Source: Sedimenticola sp.
GTDB taxonomy: Bacteria > Pseudomonadota > Gammaproteobacteria > Chromatiales > Chromatiaceae
DNA length: 64,000 bases
NCBI GenBank assembly: GCA_026992075.1
Contig: JALXAM010000026.1
Coordinates: forward strand, 1 to 64,000
Reading direction: 5' to 3'
In this document: piece by piece, positions 6,968 through 16,002 of the stretch
Layout of the letters: every line of letters begins with the position of its first letter
How positions within the stretch are numbered: position 1 is the first letter of the stretch
Translations under genes and position numbers: made by a program
The notes under the pieces: model-generated
The model's input: the letters and a program-made list of their open reading frames with translations, nothing else
What the model was told of the DNA's origin: nothing
The model's database searches: none

Positions 6968-8725
6968 TCATTTGCCGATGAGGGGAGACAGGGCCAGCAG
7001 CCGGCGGTAGGCCTCGGATTGCTGGCTCAGCTCCCCATGGGGCCCCCGGACCAGGATCTGGCCCTGGTCCAACAGTACCACCTGGTCCATGCGGGGGAGC
7101 AGCTCCAGCTGGTGGGTCACCAGTACCAGGGTGCGGTTCCGGCAACATTCCAGCAGCTCCTCCATGAGCCGGCGGGCGGTGGGGCGATCCAGCCCCTCGG
7201 TGGGTTCATCCAGAATCAGCACCGGCGCGTCGCGCAGCAGAGCGCGGGCGATGGCGAGCCGCTTCGCCTCGCCGCCGGAAAGGCGCACTGCCGCCTCGCC
7301 GATCTCGGTGTCCAGTCCACGGGGCAGCTGCTCCAGCCAGGTGCCGAGGCGGGCCCGCTCCAGGGCGGCCCGAAGTTGCGCCTCGCTGGCGTCGGGGCGG
7401 GCCAGCAGCAGATTCTGGCGAACCGTGCCGATGAAGAGGTGATCGTCCTGCTCCACCACCGCCAGCCGTTGTCGCAGCGCCGCGCCCGGCCACTCCCGGA
7501 TGTCGGAGCCTCCAAACAGCAGGCGGCCGGAATCGGGCAGGCGGAAGCGCACCAGCAGCTGCAACAAAGTGCTCTTGCCGGCTCCGCTGGGGCCGATGAT
7601 GGCGGTATGGCTGCCCGGGGGGATCTCCAGGTCGAGTTCCCGCAGCGTGGGGGCAGCGCTCCCGGGGTGGTGGAGCCAGACCCGCTCGAAGCGGTACCCG
7701 TGGTTGCTGGGCCGGGGCGCCGGCCCCTCCGGTTCGGGCACCGGCAGCGGCTGGTCCACCAGTGCGAACAACCGCTCTCCTGCCTCCAGGGTGGGGGCCA
7801 GGGCGTGAAAGGCCAGGGGCAGAGGGGTGACCGCCTCGAAGCTGGCCAGGGCGAACAGCGCCAACAGAGAGAGTTCCGCCGGCGGCCGAACTCCTTGAGC
7901 CACCTCGGGCAGGACCAGCACCATGAACAGCCAGAGCGTGAGCCAGGCGCTCAGCCCCACCACCGCCTGCCCGGCATTGCGCCAGCGGCTGGTGGCCAGC
8001 TGCGCCCGGCCCAGTTCCCTGCCGTGCCGCTCCAGGCGCTGGTGCAGCTGCTGTGTTGCGCCATGGAGCAGCAGTTCGCCCAATCCCTGCAGGCCGTCCG
8101 CTGCATCGCTGCGCAGCGCCGAAAGCAGCTGGATTTCCGACCGTCCGGCATGGTGGCTGCGGCTTGCCAGCAGGGCCGGCAGAAGAAAGCCGCCGAGCAG
8201 CAGCAGGAATCCCTGTACCAATGCCAGCAGCGGGGACTGCCAGGCCAGCCAGGCCAGAAACAGGAGACTGGCCAGCACCGCCACCGCCAACGGCAGCAGG
8301 ATACGCAGATAGAGATTGTCCAGCGTGTCGATGTCCCGCCCCAGTTGGCCGAGCAGGGCGCCGCTGCGCTGCCCCTCCAGGCCGGCGGGTGCCAGTGGCT
8401 CCAGCCGGCGGTAGCACCAGACCCGCAGGTGGGAGAGCACCCGCAGGGTGGCGTCGTGGGTCACCAGCCGTTCGCCGTAACGGCCGCCGGTGCGCAGGAT
8501 GGCGCAGGCGCGGATGATGGCTGCCGGGGTGAAATAGTTGAGCGTGACCCCGGCCGCTCCGGCCAGCCCCATGGCGGCGATGAACCAGCCGGAGGTGGCC
8601 ATGAGCACGGTGTTGGCCAGCAGGGTGATCAGTGCCAGCACCAGACCGAGGGCCTGCCAGCCGAGGCTGGGCCGGTAGAGCGCCAGCAGCCGGCAGAGGG
8701 TCTTCAGGCCGGACTTCCCTCCCAT
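6968..8725 (-). CDS. cydC: CydC, subunit of the cysteine/glutathione ABC exporter
   Basis: A 585-residue half-transporter: six transmembrane segments, then an ATPase domain with Walker A GPSGAGKST, signature LSGGEAKR and Walker B VLILDEP. CydDC exports cysteine and glutathione to the periplasm and is needed for assembly of cytochrome bd. The start ATG at 8725 overlaps the cydD stop (ATGA). It is the last intact gene of a cydABXDC block, so oxidase and assembly factor would be co-expressed. An in-frame extension upstream into cydD exists but lacks a plausible start. Confidence 0.93.
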   Translation of the reverse strand: MGGKSGLKTLCRLLALYRPSLGWQALGLVLALITLLANTVLMATSGWFIAAMGLAGAAGVTLNYFTPAAIIRACAILRTGGRYGERLVTHDATLRVLSHLRVWCYRRLEPLAPAGLEGQRSGALLGQLGRDIDTLDNLYLRILLPLAVAVLASLLFLAWLAWQSPLLALVQGFLLLLGGFLLPALLASRSHHAGRSEIQLLSALRSDAADGLQGLGELLLHGATQQLHQRLERHGRELGRAQLATSRWRNAGQAVVGLSAWLTLWLFMVLVLPEVAQGVRPPAELSLLALFALASFEAVTPLPLAFHALAPTLEAGERLFALVDQPLPVPEPEGPAPRPSNHGYRFERVWLHHPGSAAPTLRELDLEIPPGSHTAIIGPSGAGKSTLLQLLVRFRLPDSGRLLFGGSDIREWPGAALRQRLAVVEQDDHLFIGTVRQNLLLARPDASEAQLRAALERARLGTWLEQLPRGLDTEIGEAAVRLSGGEAKRLAIARALLRDAPVLILDEPTEGLDRPTARRLMEELLECCRNRTLVLVTHQLELLPRMDQVVLLDQGQILVRGPHGELSQQSEAYRRLLALSPLIGK

Positions 8726-10449
8726 CAGGCCACGCCCTCCAGCAACCGGGCGTAGAGACCGCCGGCCCTTTGCAGGGTTTCGTGATTTCCCTGTTCCACC
8801 AGGCGTCCCTGTTCCAGCACCAGGATGCGCCCGGCACTGCGGACCGTCTGCAACCGGTGGGCGATGGTGATCAGGGTGCGGCCTTGGGCCAGCTCGTCCA
8901 CCGCCTGCTGGATCAGCGCCTCGCTCTCCAGGTCGAGATGGGCGGTGGGTTCGTCCAGCAGCACCAGGGGCGCGTCGCGCAGAAAGGCGCGCGCCAGGGC
9001 GATGCGCTGACGCTGGCCTCCCGACAGCCCGCGTCCTCCTTCGCCCACCAGCGTATCGAGTCCCCGGGGCAGTGCCCGGATGAAATCGAGGCACCGGGCC
9101 CGCCTGGCCGCTTCCATCACCGCCTCCCGGGAGGCGTCGGGATCGCCCAGCCGGATGTTGTCCAGCACGCTGGCGTGGAACAGGTGGGGGGACTGGGGCA
9201 CCCAGGCGAGGTGCTTGTGCCAGCTGGCGGGGTCCAGTTCGGAGAGCGGCTGCCCCTCCACCAACACCCGGCCGCTGGTGGGCTGCAGGAATCCCAGCAG
9301 CAGGTTGAACAGGGTGGACTTGCCGGCGCCGCTGGGCCCCACGACGGCGGCCCGCTCGCCGGGTTCGATCTCCAGGGAGACCTCCCGCAGCGCCGGGGTG
9401 CCGTCGGGCCAATGGAAGCTCACCTGCTGCAGCCGCACCCCGATGCCCGGGCCCTTCCCGGGCTGGAAGGCACCTTCACCGCTGGCGTGCGGCGCTTCGG
9501 CCTGGAACACCTCCAGCAGCTGCTCTCCGGCGCCCAGCGCCTCCATGCGATCATGGTAGGCGCTGCCCAGGTTGCGCAGCGGGGCGAAGAACTCGGGGGC
9601 CAGCAGCAGCACGAAGAAACCGTCCAGAAAGGCCATCTCCCCCCAGTAGAGGCGAAAGCCGATGATCACCGCCACCACGGCGATGCTCACGGTGGCGAAG
9701 AACTCCAGGGTGAAGGAGGAGAGAAAGGCGACGCGCAGCACCGAGAGGGTGTGGCGGCGGTAGGCCTCCGCGGAAGCGGCCACGGTCTTTGCCTCGTCCT
9801 GGGAGGCTCCCAGCAGCTTGAGGGTGGCCAGACCCCGCACCAGATCGAGAAAGCGGGCGCCCATCCGCGTCAGTTGCCGCCACTGGCGCTGGTTGCGCCG
9901 CTCGGCGCCCTTGCCGATGAGGATCATGAAGAAGGGCACCAGGGGCGCGGTGAGCAGCAGGATGAGGCCCGACAGCCAGTCCCGGGGCGCGATGAACAGC
10001 AGCAGGGTGAGGGGCGCGGCGGCCACCTGGAAACTGGCGGGCAGGTAGCGGCTGTAATAGCCGTCCAGGGCCTCGATGCCGTCGGCCAGGGTGGTGACCA
10101 GCGCGCCCTGGTTGCGTCCGGCGAGCCAGGCAGGTCCCAGCTGTCGCACCCGTTGGAGGAACTCGCTGCGCAGCCGTTGCTTGACCTCCACCGCGGCCCG
10201 GCTGGCGGCCTGGCCGGCCCCCCAGTTCAGCGCCGCCCGCAGAGGAATCAGGGCCAGGAGCCAGGCCAGCAGTGGCCACTGGGATTCGGCGCTGGCGCCC
10301 TGGAAGACCACCGCATCCACCGTATCGGCCAACAGCCAGGCCTGGATTCCCAGCAGCAGCACGCTGCTCCAGGCGGCCAGCGCGGAAAGTGCGAGCCAGG
10401 GACGGGCATGGCGCCGCTGATCGCGCAGCCAGCGTTCCTCGGCTTTCAT
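8725..10449 (-). CDS. cydD: CydD, subunit of the cysteine/glutathione ABC exporter
   Basis: A 574-residue ABC half-transporter (MKAEERWLRDQ start). Six membrane helices precede an ATPase domain with GPSGAGKST, LSGGQRQR and PLVLLDEPTAHLDL. It pairs with CydC to form the heterodimeric thiol exporter required for haem insertion into cytochrome bd. The gene lies 51 bp downstream of cydX, and its stop overlaps the cydC start. Confidence 0.93.
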   Translation of the reverse strand: MKAEERWLRDQRRHARPWLALSALAAWSSVLLLGIQAWLLADTVDAVVFQGASAESQWPLLAWLLALIPLRAALNWGAGQAASRAAVEVKQRLRSEFLQRVRQLGPAWLAGRNQGALVTTLADGIEALDGYYSRYLPASFQVAAAPLTLLLFIAPRDWLSGLILLLTAPLVPFFMILIGKGAERRNQRQWRQLTRMGARFLDLVRGLATLKLLGASQDEAKTVAASAEAYRRHTLSVLRVAFLSSFTLEFFATVSIAVVAVIIGFRLYWGEMAFLDGFFVLLLAPEFFAPLRNLGSAYHDRMEALGAGEQLLEVFQAEAPHASGEGAFQPGKGPGIGVRLQQVSFHWPDGTPALREVSLEIEPGERAAVVGPSGAGKSTLFNLLLGFLQPTSGRVLVEGQPLSELDPASWHKHLAWVPQSPHLFHASVLDNIRLGDPDASREAVMEAARRARCLDFIRALPRGLDTLVGEGGRGLSGGQRQRIALARAFLRDAPLVLLDEPTAHLDLESEALIQQAVDELAQGRTLITIAHRLQTVRSAGRILVLEQGRLVEQGNHETLQRAGGLYARLLEGVA

Positions 10450-10500
10450 CCTGGCGGCGGTTGTCGTGAAGCGCCTGCTTTTTCGGTGGAACGGCCGGCT

Positions 10501-10617
10501 CTACTCTTCGTCGCTGGCCACGCTGTCCAGATGCTGCTCGGCCTCATACCAGAGCACGTTGATGATGCCGAAGGCCAGCGCCAGCAGTACGCCCAGGATC
10601 CAGCTGAAATACCACAT
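10501..10617 (-). CDS. cydX: CydX small subunit of cytochrome bd oxidase
   Basis: A 38-residue single-span membrane peptide starting MWYFSWILGVLLALAFGIIN and ending in an acidic tail (DSVASDEE). E. coli CydX is 37 residues, begins MWYFAWILG and stabilises the haem groups of CydAB; the match in length, start and position is very good. It lies 15 bp behind cydB. The gene is short enough to be missed by routine length cut-offs. Confidence 0.93.
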   Translation of the reverse strand: MWYFSWILGVLLALAFGIINVLWYEAEQHLDSVASDEE

Positions 10618-10632
10618 CTGTGATTCTCCCGA

Positions 10633-11772
10633 TCAATAAGCCGAAAACCGCCCTTCCAGCTCTTCTTCCGTCACCTTGCCCCACATCTTGTAATAGTTCC
10701 AGGTGGTGTAACCGATGATGATGGGAAGAAAGATCACCACCGCCCAGAACATCACGTTGAGCGTGCCCGGGCTGGAGGTGGCGTCCCAGATGGTGAGACT
10801 CACGTCGGGCCGGGTGGCCGAGGGTAGGATGAAGGGGAAGAGGGAGGCGCCCGCGGTGAAGATGATGCCCGCCATGGTCAGCGAGCTGGTGAAGAAGGCC
10901 AGTGCCGGATGGTTCCGCCGCGACAGCCAGTAGGTGAGGGCCGCGCCGCCCAGCCCGGCGAGGGGAAACAGCAGGGTGGCAGGCATCTGGCGGTAGTTGT
11001 CCAGCCAGGCCCCGGAGGCCAGCTCGACCTTCTTCATCAGTGGTGTGAGCATCTGGTTGGGGTCGGGCATGCTGGTGATGCGGTAGCCCTCCACGCCGAA
11101 TGCCAGCCAGATGCCGGCCAGGGCGAAGAGCACCAGGGTGGCCAGGGCGCTGTAGCCGGCCCAGCGGGCGGCGTTGGCCGCCAGCTCGCCGGTGGTGCGC
11201 AGCTGCAGCCAGGTGGCCCCGTGCATGGTGATCATGGCGACGCCCACCAGCCCGCAGAGCAGGGCGAAGGGATGGAACAGCTCCCAGAAGCGGCCGGTGT
11301 AGAAGGAACGCAGGGTATCGTCCAGGTGAAAGGGCACGCCCAGCAGCAGGTTGCCGAAGGCGATGCCGAACACCAGGGGCGGCACGAAGCTGCCGATGAA
11401 CAACCCCCAGTCCCAGCCCTTGCGCCAGGCCGGGCTGGCGAGTTTGCCCCGATAGTCGAAGGCCAGGGGGCGGAAGAAGAGGGCGAAGAGCACCAGCAGC
11501 ATGGCGAAGTAGAAGCCGGAGAAGGCGGTGGCGTAGACCATGGGCCAGGCGGCGAAGATGGCGCCCCCCGCGGTGATGAACCAGACCTGGTTGCCGTCCC
11601 AGTGGGGGCCCACGGTGTTGATCATGATGCGCCGTTGCATGTCGTTGCGGCCTATCACCGGCAGCAGGTTGCCCACCCCCATGTCCATGCCGTCGGTGAT
11701 GGCGAAGCCCACGAAGAGCACGCCGATGAAGAGCCACCACACCAGTTTCAGGGTTTCGTAGTCCAGGATCAT
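10633..11772 (-). CDS. cydB: Cytochrome bd ubiquinol oxidase subunit II
   Basis: A 379-residue integral membrane protein starting MILDYETLKLVWW, with the conserved GFAITDGMDMG segment and HWDGNQVW. It forms the quinol oxidase core with CydA and contributes to the quinol-proton pathway. The gene begins 13 bp after cydA ends and is followed by cydX. Length and motifs are those of the E. coli-type subunit. Confidence 0.96.
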   Translation of the reverse strand: MILDYETLKLVWWLFIGVLFVGFAITDGMDMGVGNLLPVIGRNDMQRRIMINTVGPHWDGNQVWFITAGGAIFAAWPMVYATAFSGFYFAMLLVLFALFFRPLAFDYRGKLASPAWRKGWDWGLFIGSFVPPLVFGIAFGNLLLGVPFHLDDTLRSFYTGRFWELFHPFALLCGLVGVAMITMHGATWLQLRTTGELAANAARWAGYSALATLVLFALAGIWLAFGVEGYRITSMPDPNQMLTPLMKKVELASGAWLDNYRQMPATLLFPLAGLGGAALTYWLSRRNHPALAFFTSSLTMAGIIFTAGASLFPFILPSATRPDVSLTIWDATSSPGTLNVMFWAVVIFLPIIIGYTTWNYYKMWGKVTEEELEGRFSAY

Positions 11773-11785
11773 GTGTCTCTCCTCC

Positions 11786-13384
11786 TCATTGCGCCCGTTG
11801 CTGGGGCTGGTCGGCCAGCACGCCGCCCCCGCCCGACTGCTTCTCGAAGTGATAGCGCCCGGTATGCAGGCTGCTGGGCCCCTTGCGGGCGAAATAAAAC
11901 ATGAGCCACAGCTCCACGACGAGCAGCAGGGTGTAGACGACGATGAAGGCGCTCAGGCTCACCACCAGGTCGTGGACGGTGAGGCTGGAGGTGCCGAGGA
12001 AGGTGGGCAGGACCTCGCCGATGGCCCAGGGCTGGCGCCCGTATTCGGCCACGAACCAGCCGGTCTCGATGGCCACCCAGGGCAATGGAATGGCCAGCAC
12101 GATGATCCACAACAGCCAGCGTTTCTGCTGGATCTGGCGGCGGGCGTTGTAATAGAAGGCGAGCAGGAAGATGGCCAGCATGGCGAAGCCGGAGGCGACC
12201 ATGACGCGGAAGGCCCAGAACACCGGGGCCACGTGGGGAATACTGTCCCGGGCGGCCAGCTTGATCTGCTCTTCGGTGGCGTCCACCACTTCGGGGGTGT
12301 ATTTCTTCAGCAGCAGGCCGTAGCCCAGATCGTCCTTCACCTGGTCGAAGGCGGCCAGGGTGGCCTCGGATTTGTCGCCGCCACGGATCTTCTGCAGCAG
12401 CGCATAGGCCTTCATGCCGTTACGGATACGTCCCTCGTGTTCCTCGATCAGGTCCTTCAGGCCGATCACCGGCTCGTCCAGGGAGCGGGTGGCGATGATG
12501 CCCATCAGGTAGGGGATCTTGATGGCGTTGTGGGTCTCCTGGGTCTCGTTGTCGGGAAAACCGACCAGGGTGAAAGCGGCCGGTGGCTCCTCGGTCTCCC
12601 ATTCCGCCTCGATGGCGGCCAGTTTCACCCGCTGCACCTCGCCCACGGCGTAGCCGCTCTCGTCCCCCAGCACGATGACCGACAGGATGGAGGCCAGGCC
12701 GAAGCCTGCCGCCACCGAGAAGGATCGTTTGCCAAAGGCCAGGTCCCGTCCCTTGAGCAGATACCAGGCGCTGATTCCCATCACGAACATGGAGGCGGCC
12801 ACGTAGCCTGCGGCCACGGTGTGGATGAATTTCACCTGCGCCACCGGGTTGAAGATGAGGTCGGCGAAGCTCGTCAGCTCCATGCGCATGGTGTCCGGGT
12901 TGAACTCGGCCCCCACCGGATTCTGCATCCAGCCGTTGGCGATGAGGATCCACAACGCCGAAAGGTTGGTGCCCAGGGCCATGAGGAAGGTCACCAGCAG
13001 GTGCTGGCGCTTGCTCAGCCGTTCCCAGCCGAGGAAGAACATGCCCACGAAGGTGGACTCAAGGAAAAAGGCCATCAGACCTTCGATGGCCAGGGGTGCG
13101 CCGAAGACGTCGCCCACGTAGTGGGAATAGTAGGCCCAGTTGGTGCCGAACTGGAACTCCATGGTGAGCCCGGTGGTGACCCCCAGGGCGAAGTTGATGC
13201 CGAACAGCTTGCCCCAGAAACGCACCATGTCCTTGTAGATCTGGCGTCCGGTCATCACGTAGACCGACTCCATGATCACCAGGATCCAGGTGAGCCCCAG
13301 GGTGAGGGGCACGAAGATGAAGTGATAGAGCACGGTGATGGCGAACTGCCAGCGCGACAGTTCGATCATTTGTGGATCGAGCAT
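11786..13384 (-). CDS. cydA: Cytochrome bd ubiquinol oxidase subunit I
   Basis: A 532-residue haem-bearing subunit that oxidises quinol and reduces O2 with high affinity. The conserved N-terminal region has the expected His ([14 protein letters not shown]) and the [12 protein letters not shown] motif. A long periplasmic Q-loop (about residues 250-390) puts it in the long-loop E. coli class. The ATG at 13384 follows a strong AGGGGGAG ribosome site. The promoter should be in the 195 bp upstream. An anaerobic regulator site would be expected, but I could not identify a proper FNR box. Confidence 0.96.
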   Translation of the reverse strand: MLDPQMIELSRWQFAITVLYHFIFVPLTLGLTWILVIMESVYVMTGRQIYKDMVRFWGKLFGINFALGVTTGLTMEFQFGTNWAYYSHYVGDVFGAPLAIEGLMAFFLESTFVGMFFLGWERLSKRQHLLVTFLMALGTNLSALWILIANGWMQNPVGAEFNPDTMRMELTSFADLIFNPVAQVKFIHTVAAGYVAASMFVMGISAWYLLKGRDLAFGKRSFSVAAGFGLASILSVIVLGDESGYAVGEVQRVKLAAIEAEWETEEPPAAFTLVGFPDNETQETHNAIKIPYLMGIIATRSLDEPVIGLKDLIEEHEGRIRNGMKAYALLQKIRGGDKSEATLAAFDQVKDDLGYGLLLKKYTPEVVDATEEQIKLAARDSIPHVAPVFWAFRVMVASGFAMLAIFLLAFYYNARRQIQQKRWLLWIIVLAIPLPWVAIETGWFVAEYGRQPWAIGEVLPTFLGTSSLTVHDLVVSLSAFIVVYTLLLVVELWLMFYFARKGPSSLHTGRYHFEKQSGGGGVLADQPQQRAQ

Positions 13385-13579
13385 GCGGTTCTCCCCCTAT
13401 GAGCGGTGGCTGTCCTTGCCGGCGGCGGATGGTGCCGGCCTTTCCGGTCCTGTTGTCGTTGTGTTCGGCGGTTGGGCCTTGTGACCGGATGAGTCAAACC
13501 CTACTCCCTGGCGCCGGCCGATGGCAACCGGAAATGGCCAAAACGCCAGAAATCCGGTGGAAATCGGTACGGGGGGATC

Positions 13580-15559
13580 TCAGGTCTGGCCGGTGCCGCC
13601 CTTGTGCAGGCGCTCTTCCAACCGGTCCAGCTCTTCCGGCCGGCCATGGAGCACCAGAATGTCTCCCGCTCGCAGGGGCGTATCCAGCAGGTCTCCCGGC
13701 ATGCGGATGCCGCCGCGCATGATGTATTCCAGATGGGGCGGCGGTCGGTCCAGGCCCAGCTCCCTGGGGGTACGGCCCACGGCCGTATCCTCGTCCATGA
13801 TGACCAGGCTGCGCCGCTGCTCGTGGTAGTCGCTGCTGTGGGACTCGCTGTCATCGGTGGCATGGAAGAAGAGCCGCAGCTGCGCATAGTCCTCGGCGCG
13901 GATCTCGTTCATCATCCGTTCCACGACTTCCGGAGGGGTTCCCAGCAGGACGAGCAGCTGGGCGGTGTAGGTGAGGCTGGTCTCCAGCCCTTCCGGGAAG
14001 ATCTCGGCGCCGGCCTGGCGCAGCCGCTCCTCGTAGGTGGCGTCACGGCAGCGCGCCAGGATCGGCAGCTCGGGGTGGAGTGCGCGGGCCTGGTGCACCA
14101 CCCGCAGCGCCTGCTCGGCATCGTCGAAGGTGATGGCCAGCGCTTTGGCCCGTCGCAGTCCGGCGGCCAGCAGGACACCGCTGTCGGTGGCGTTACCGAA
14201 GGCCACCGGTTCGCCGGCTGCGGCAGCCTGGCGAACCCGCTGGATGTCCAGGTCCAGGGCCAGGCTGTCGATGTCGAAATCACGCAGCAGGATGGCCAGG
14301 TTCTGTCCCAGCCGGCCGTAGCCGCCGATCAGGACGTGGTTCTCGAACTCGTCTCCAACCGCCGAGACCGCTTCGCTGGAGCCCGGCAGCGGTTTTTCCT
14401 GCCGCGCCAGCAGCGCGGCCAGGCGGCCGTTCCAGCGCACCAGCAGGGGAGCCAGCAGCATGGAGAGCACCATGGCCGTGAGCAGGATCTGGGCGGTGTT
14501 CTGCTCGAACAACGCCATCCCCATACCCAGCGCAAGCAGCAACAGGCCGAACTCCCCGGCCCCGGCCAGGCTGATACCGGCGCGCCAGGCGGCGTTGGCG
14601 GCCAGACCGAAGCTCCGGGCCGGCAGAAACACCAACAGGGCCTTGACCGGCAGCATCACCGCCACCAGCGCCAGGATCCAGTGGGGCGACTGCCAGAGCA
14701 CGTTGGGGTCGAGCTGCATGCCGATGGTGGCGAAAAAGAGCCCCAGCATCAGGTCGCGGAAGGGGCGGATGTCCGCCTCCACCTGGTGACGGAACTCGGA
14801 CTCCCCCAGCACCATGCCGGCCAGGAAAGCGCCCATGGCAGGGGAGAGCCCCAGCTGGTGTGAGATGGCGGCCATGCTGATCACCACCAGCAGGGCCGCC
14901 AGCATGAACATTTCGAGCGAGCGGGTCGAAGCCACCCAGCGCAGCAGAGGATGCAGCAGCCGCTCACCCAGGGTGAGCATCACCAGGAACAGCAGCAGCG
15001 CCTTGGCCAGGGGCTCGCCCAGGCTGAGCAGAAGATTTCCGCTCTCCCCGCTCAGGGCCGGCACCAGCGCCAGCAGGGGCACCGCCGCCAGATCCTGCGC
15101 CAGCAGGATCCCCACCGCCGCCTGGCCGTGGGGCGCGCCCAGCTCCATCTGCTCCCCCAGCTGCTTCAGAGCGATGGCGGTGGAGGACATGGCCAGTGCG
15201 GCTCCGGCCAGGAAGGCAGCGCCCGGCGACAGCCCCAGCCACCAGGCCAGGAGGCCGAACGCCAAAGTGGTGAGTAGAATCTGCATCCCTCCGAGACCCA
15301 GCACCAGCCGTTTGGCGGCGAGCATCTTGGGCAGGGAGAACTCCAGTCCGATGGTGAACATCAGCATCACCACGCCGGTCTCGGCCATGAACCGGGTGGC
15401 CTCGGAATCGGGCAGCCAGTTGAGCAGGTGGGGGCCCCCCAGCAGGCCGGTGGCCAGGTAACCGATCACCGGTGGCAGCCCCAGCCGCAGGCAGATCGCC
15501 ACCAGGGCGCTGCCCAGTGCCAGCAGGATGAAGATGACGTGGAGCAGATCCTGTTCCAT
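13580..15559 (-). CDS. KefB/KefC-type CPA2 cation:proton antiporter with RCK domain
   Basis: About 659 residues. The first ~380 form 12-13 membrane helices of a Na+/H+ exchanger domain (ATGLLGGPHLLNW, FTIGLEFSLPKM). A cytosolic RCK/TrkA-N domain follows with nucleotide-binding GGYGRLGQ (about residue 415), then a TrkA-C-like domain. The likely role is K+ or Na+ efflux in exchange for H+, gated by a nucleotide or glutathione adduct as in Kef proteins. I chose ATG 15559 (MEQDLLHVIF) because GGAAAG precedes it and an upstream extension lacks a membrane-protein start. No KefF/KefG partner is nearby. Confidence 0.85.
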   Translation of the reverse strand: MEQDLLHVIFILLALGSALVAICLRLGLPPVIGYLATGLLGGPHLLNWLPDSEATRFMAETGVVMLMFTIGLEFSLPKMLAAKRLVLGLGGMQILLTTLAFGLLAWWLGLSPGAAFLAGAALAMSSTAIALKQLGEQMELGAPHGQAAVGILLAQDLAAVPLLALVPALSGESGNLLLSLGEPLAKALLLFLVMLTLGERLLHPLLRWVASTRSLEMFMLAALLVVISMAAISHQLGLSPAMGAFLAGMVLGESEFRHQVEADIRPFRDLMLGLFFATIGMQLDPNVLWQSPHWILALVAVMLPVKALLVFLPARSFGLAANAAWRAGISLAGAGEFGLLLLALGMGMALFEQNTAQILLTAMVLSMLLAPLLVRWNGRLAALLARQEKPLPGSSEAVSAVGDEFENHVLIGGYGRLGQNLAILLRDFDIDSLALDLDIQRVRQAAAAGEPVAFGNATDSGVLLAAGLRRAKALAITFDDAEQALRVVHQARALHPELPILARCRDATYEERLRQAGAEIFPEGLETSLTYTAQLLVLLGTPPEVVERMMNEIRAEDYAQLRLFFHATDDSESHSSDYHEQRRSLVIMDEDTAVGRTPRELGLDRPPPHLEYIMRGGIRMPGDLLDTPLRAGDILVLHGRPEELDRLEERLHKGGTGQT

Positions 15560-15692
15560 GTTCGCTTTCCAGGGTTTCTCGATGTGTAAAGCCGCCGCAG
15601 GAGGCGCATCCACGCTCCGAACGATCAGAGACGTTCCAGGTCATCCGGCGTTCGCGGCGGGGACGCCGCTCCTACGCCATGGTTCCGGTTCG

Positions 15693-15773
15693 CGTAGTTT
15701 GGGCAAAGCGAAGCGTGCCCAACGAAACGGGAAGAACGTCGGGTACGGCGCCCGGCGCCGTTTGCCCGATCTG
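15693..15773. repeat. Interspersed palindromic repeat, family A (degenerate copy)
   Basis: Starts GTAGTTTGGGCAAAGCGAAG and ends with GCCGTTTGCCC. Full family A copies have facing ends GTAGGTTGGGC and GCCCAACCTAC with cores of CAAAGCGAAGCGTGCCCAAC. The right-hand end here has lost its CAACCTAC. Better copies lie at 19974, 21925, 23946, 40332 and 54648. Confidence 0.75.
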
Positions 15774-15887
15774 CGGAGCGGTTTTTTCGGGTTCGCCGCT
15801 TCTCGTTCATGTTACCGGAGGAAAGTGGGTTGGGGTGAAGAAGCCTGTCAGACAAGGGGGATTGCTCCAAAAATAGGACAACCGTCA

Positions 15888-15915
15888 TATAAATGATCAT
15901 CAATAAGTCATTGAT
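15888..15915. promoter_or_regulatory. aceE upstream promoter and operator candidate
   Basis: In the AT-rich region before aceE there is a -10-like TATAAA (15888-15893), the 8-bp palindrome ATGATCAT (15893-15900) and a perfect 17-bp inverted repeat ATCAATAAGTCATTGAT (15899-15915). No E. coli-type PdhR site (TTGGTNNNACCAA) is present. The repeat is a plausible binding site for a different regulator of pyruvate dehydrogenase. The -35 element is not clear. Confidence 0.4.
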
Positions 15916-16002
15916 AGAAAAGAAAACAGGATTTCTGGGTTTTTTTCTGTTAGCATGGCGCCATTGTCACCATCCGCAACCTGCGAGCGAACCGTGAACA
16001 CC

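Larger units (their letters stand above)
15560..16002. other. 443-bp gap between the kef-type gene and aceE
   Basis: No credible gene is seen. From left to right it holds the kef ribosome site, a family B repeat arm (about 15651-15676), a degenerate family A repeat (15693-15773), and then an AT-rich stretch (15860-15955) that must carry the aceE promoter. Confidence 0.6.

Noticed and set aside
7019-10623. Long plus-strand open frames opposite cydC and cydD
   Set aside because: Gln- and Gly-rich products without any motif, fully antisense to intact ABC transporter genes.
13385-13579. FNR/ANR box in the cydA promoter (TTGAC ... GGTCA)
   Set aside because: Half-site separation is 6 bp instead of 4, and the second half is imperfect, so it does not qualify as an FNR site.
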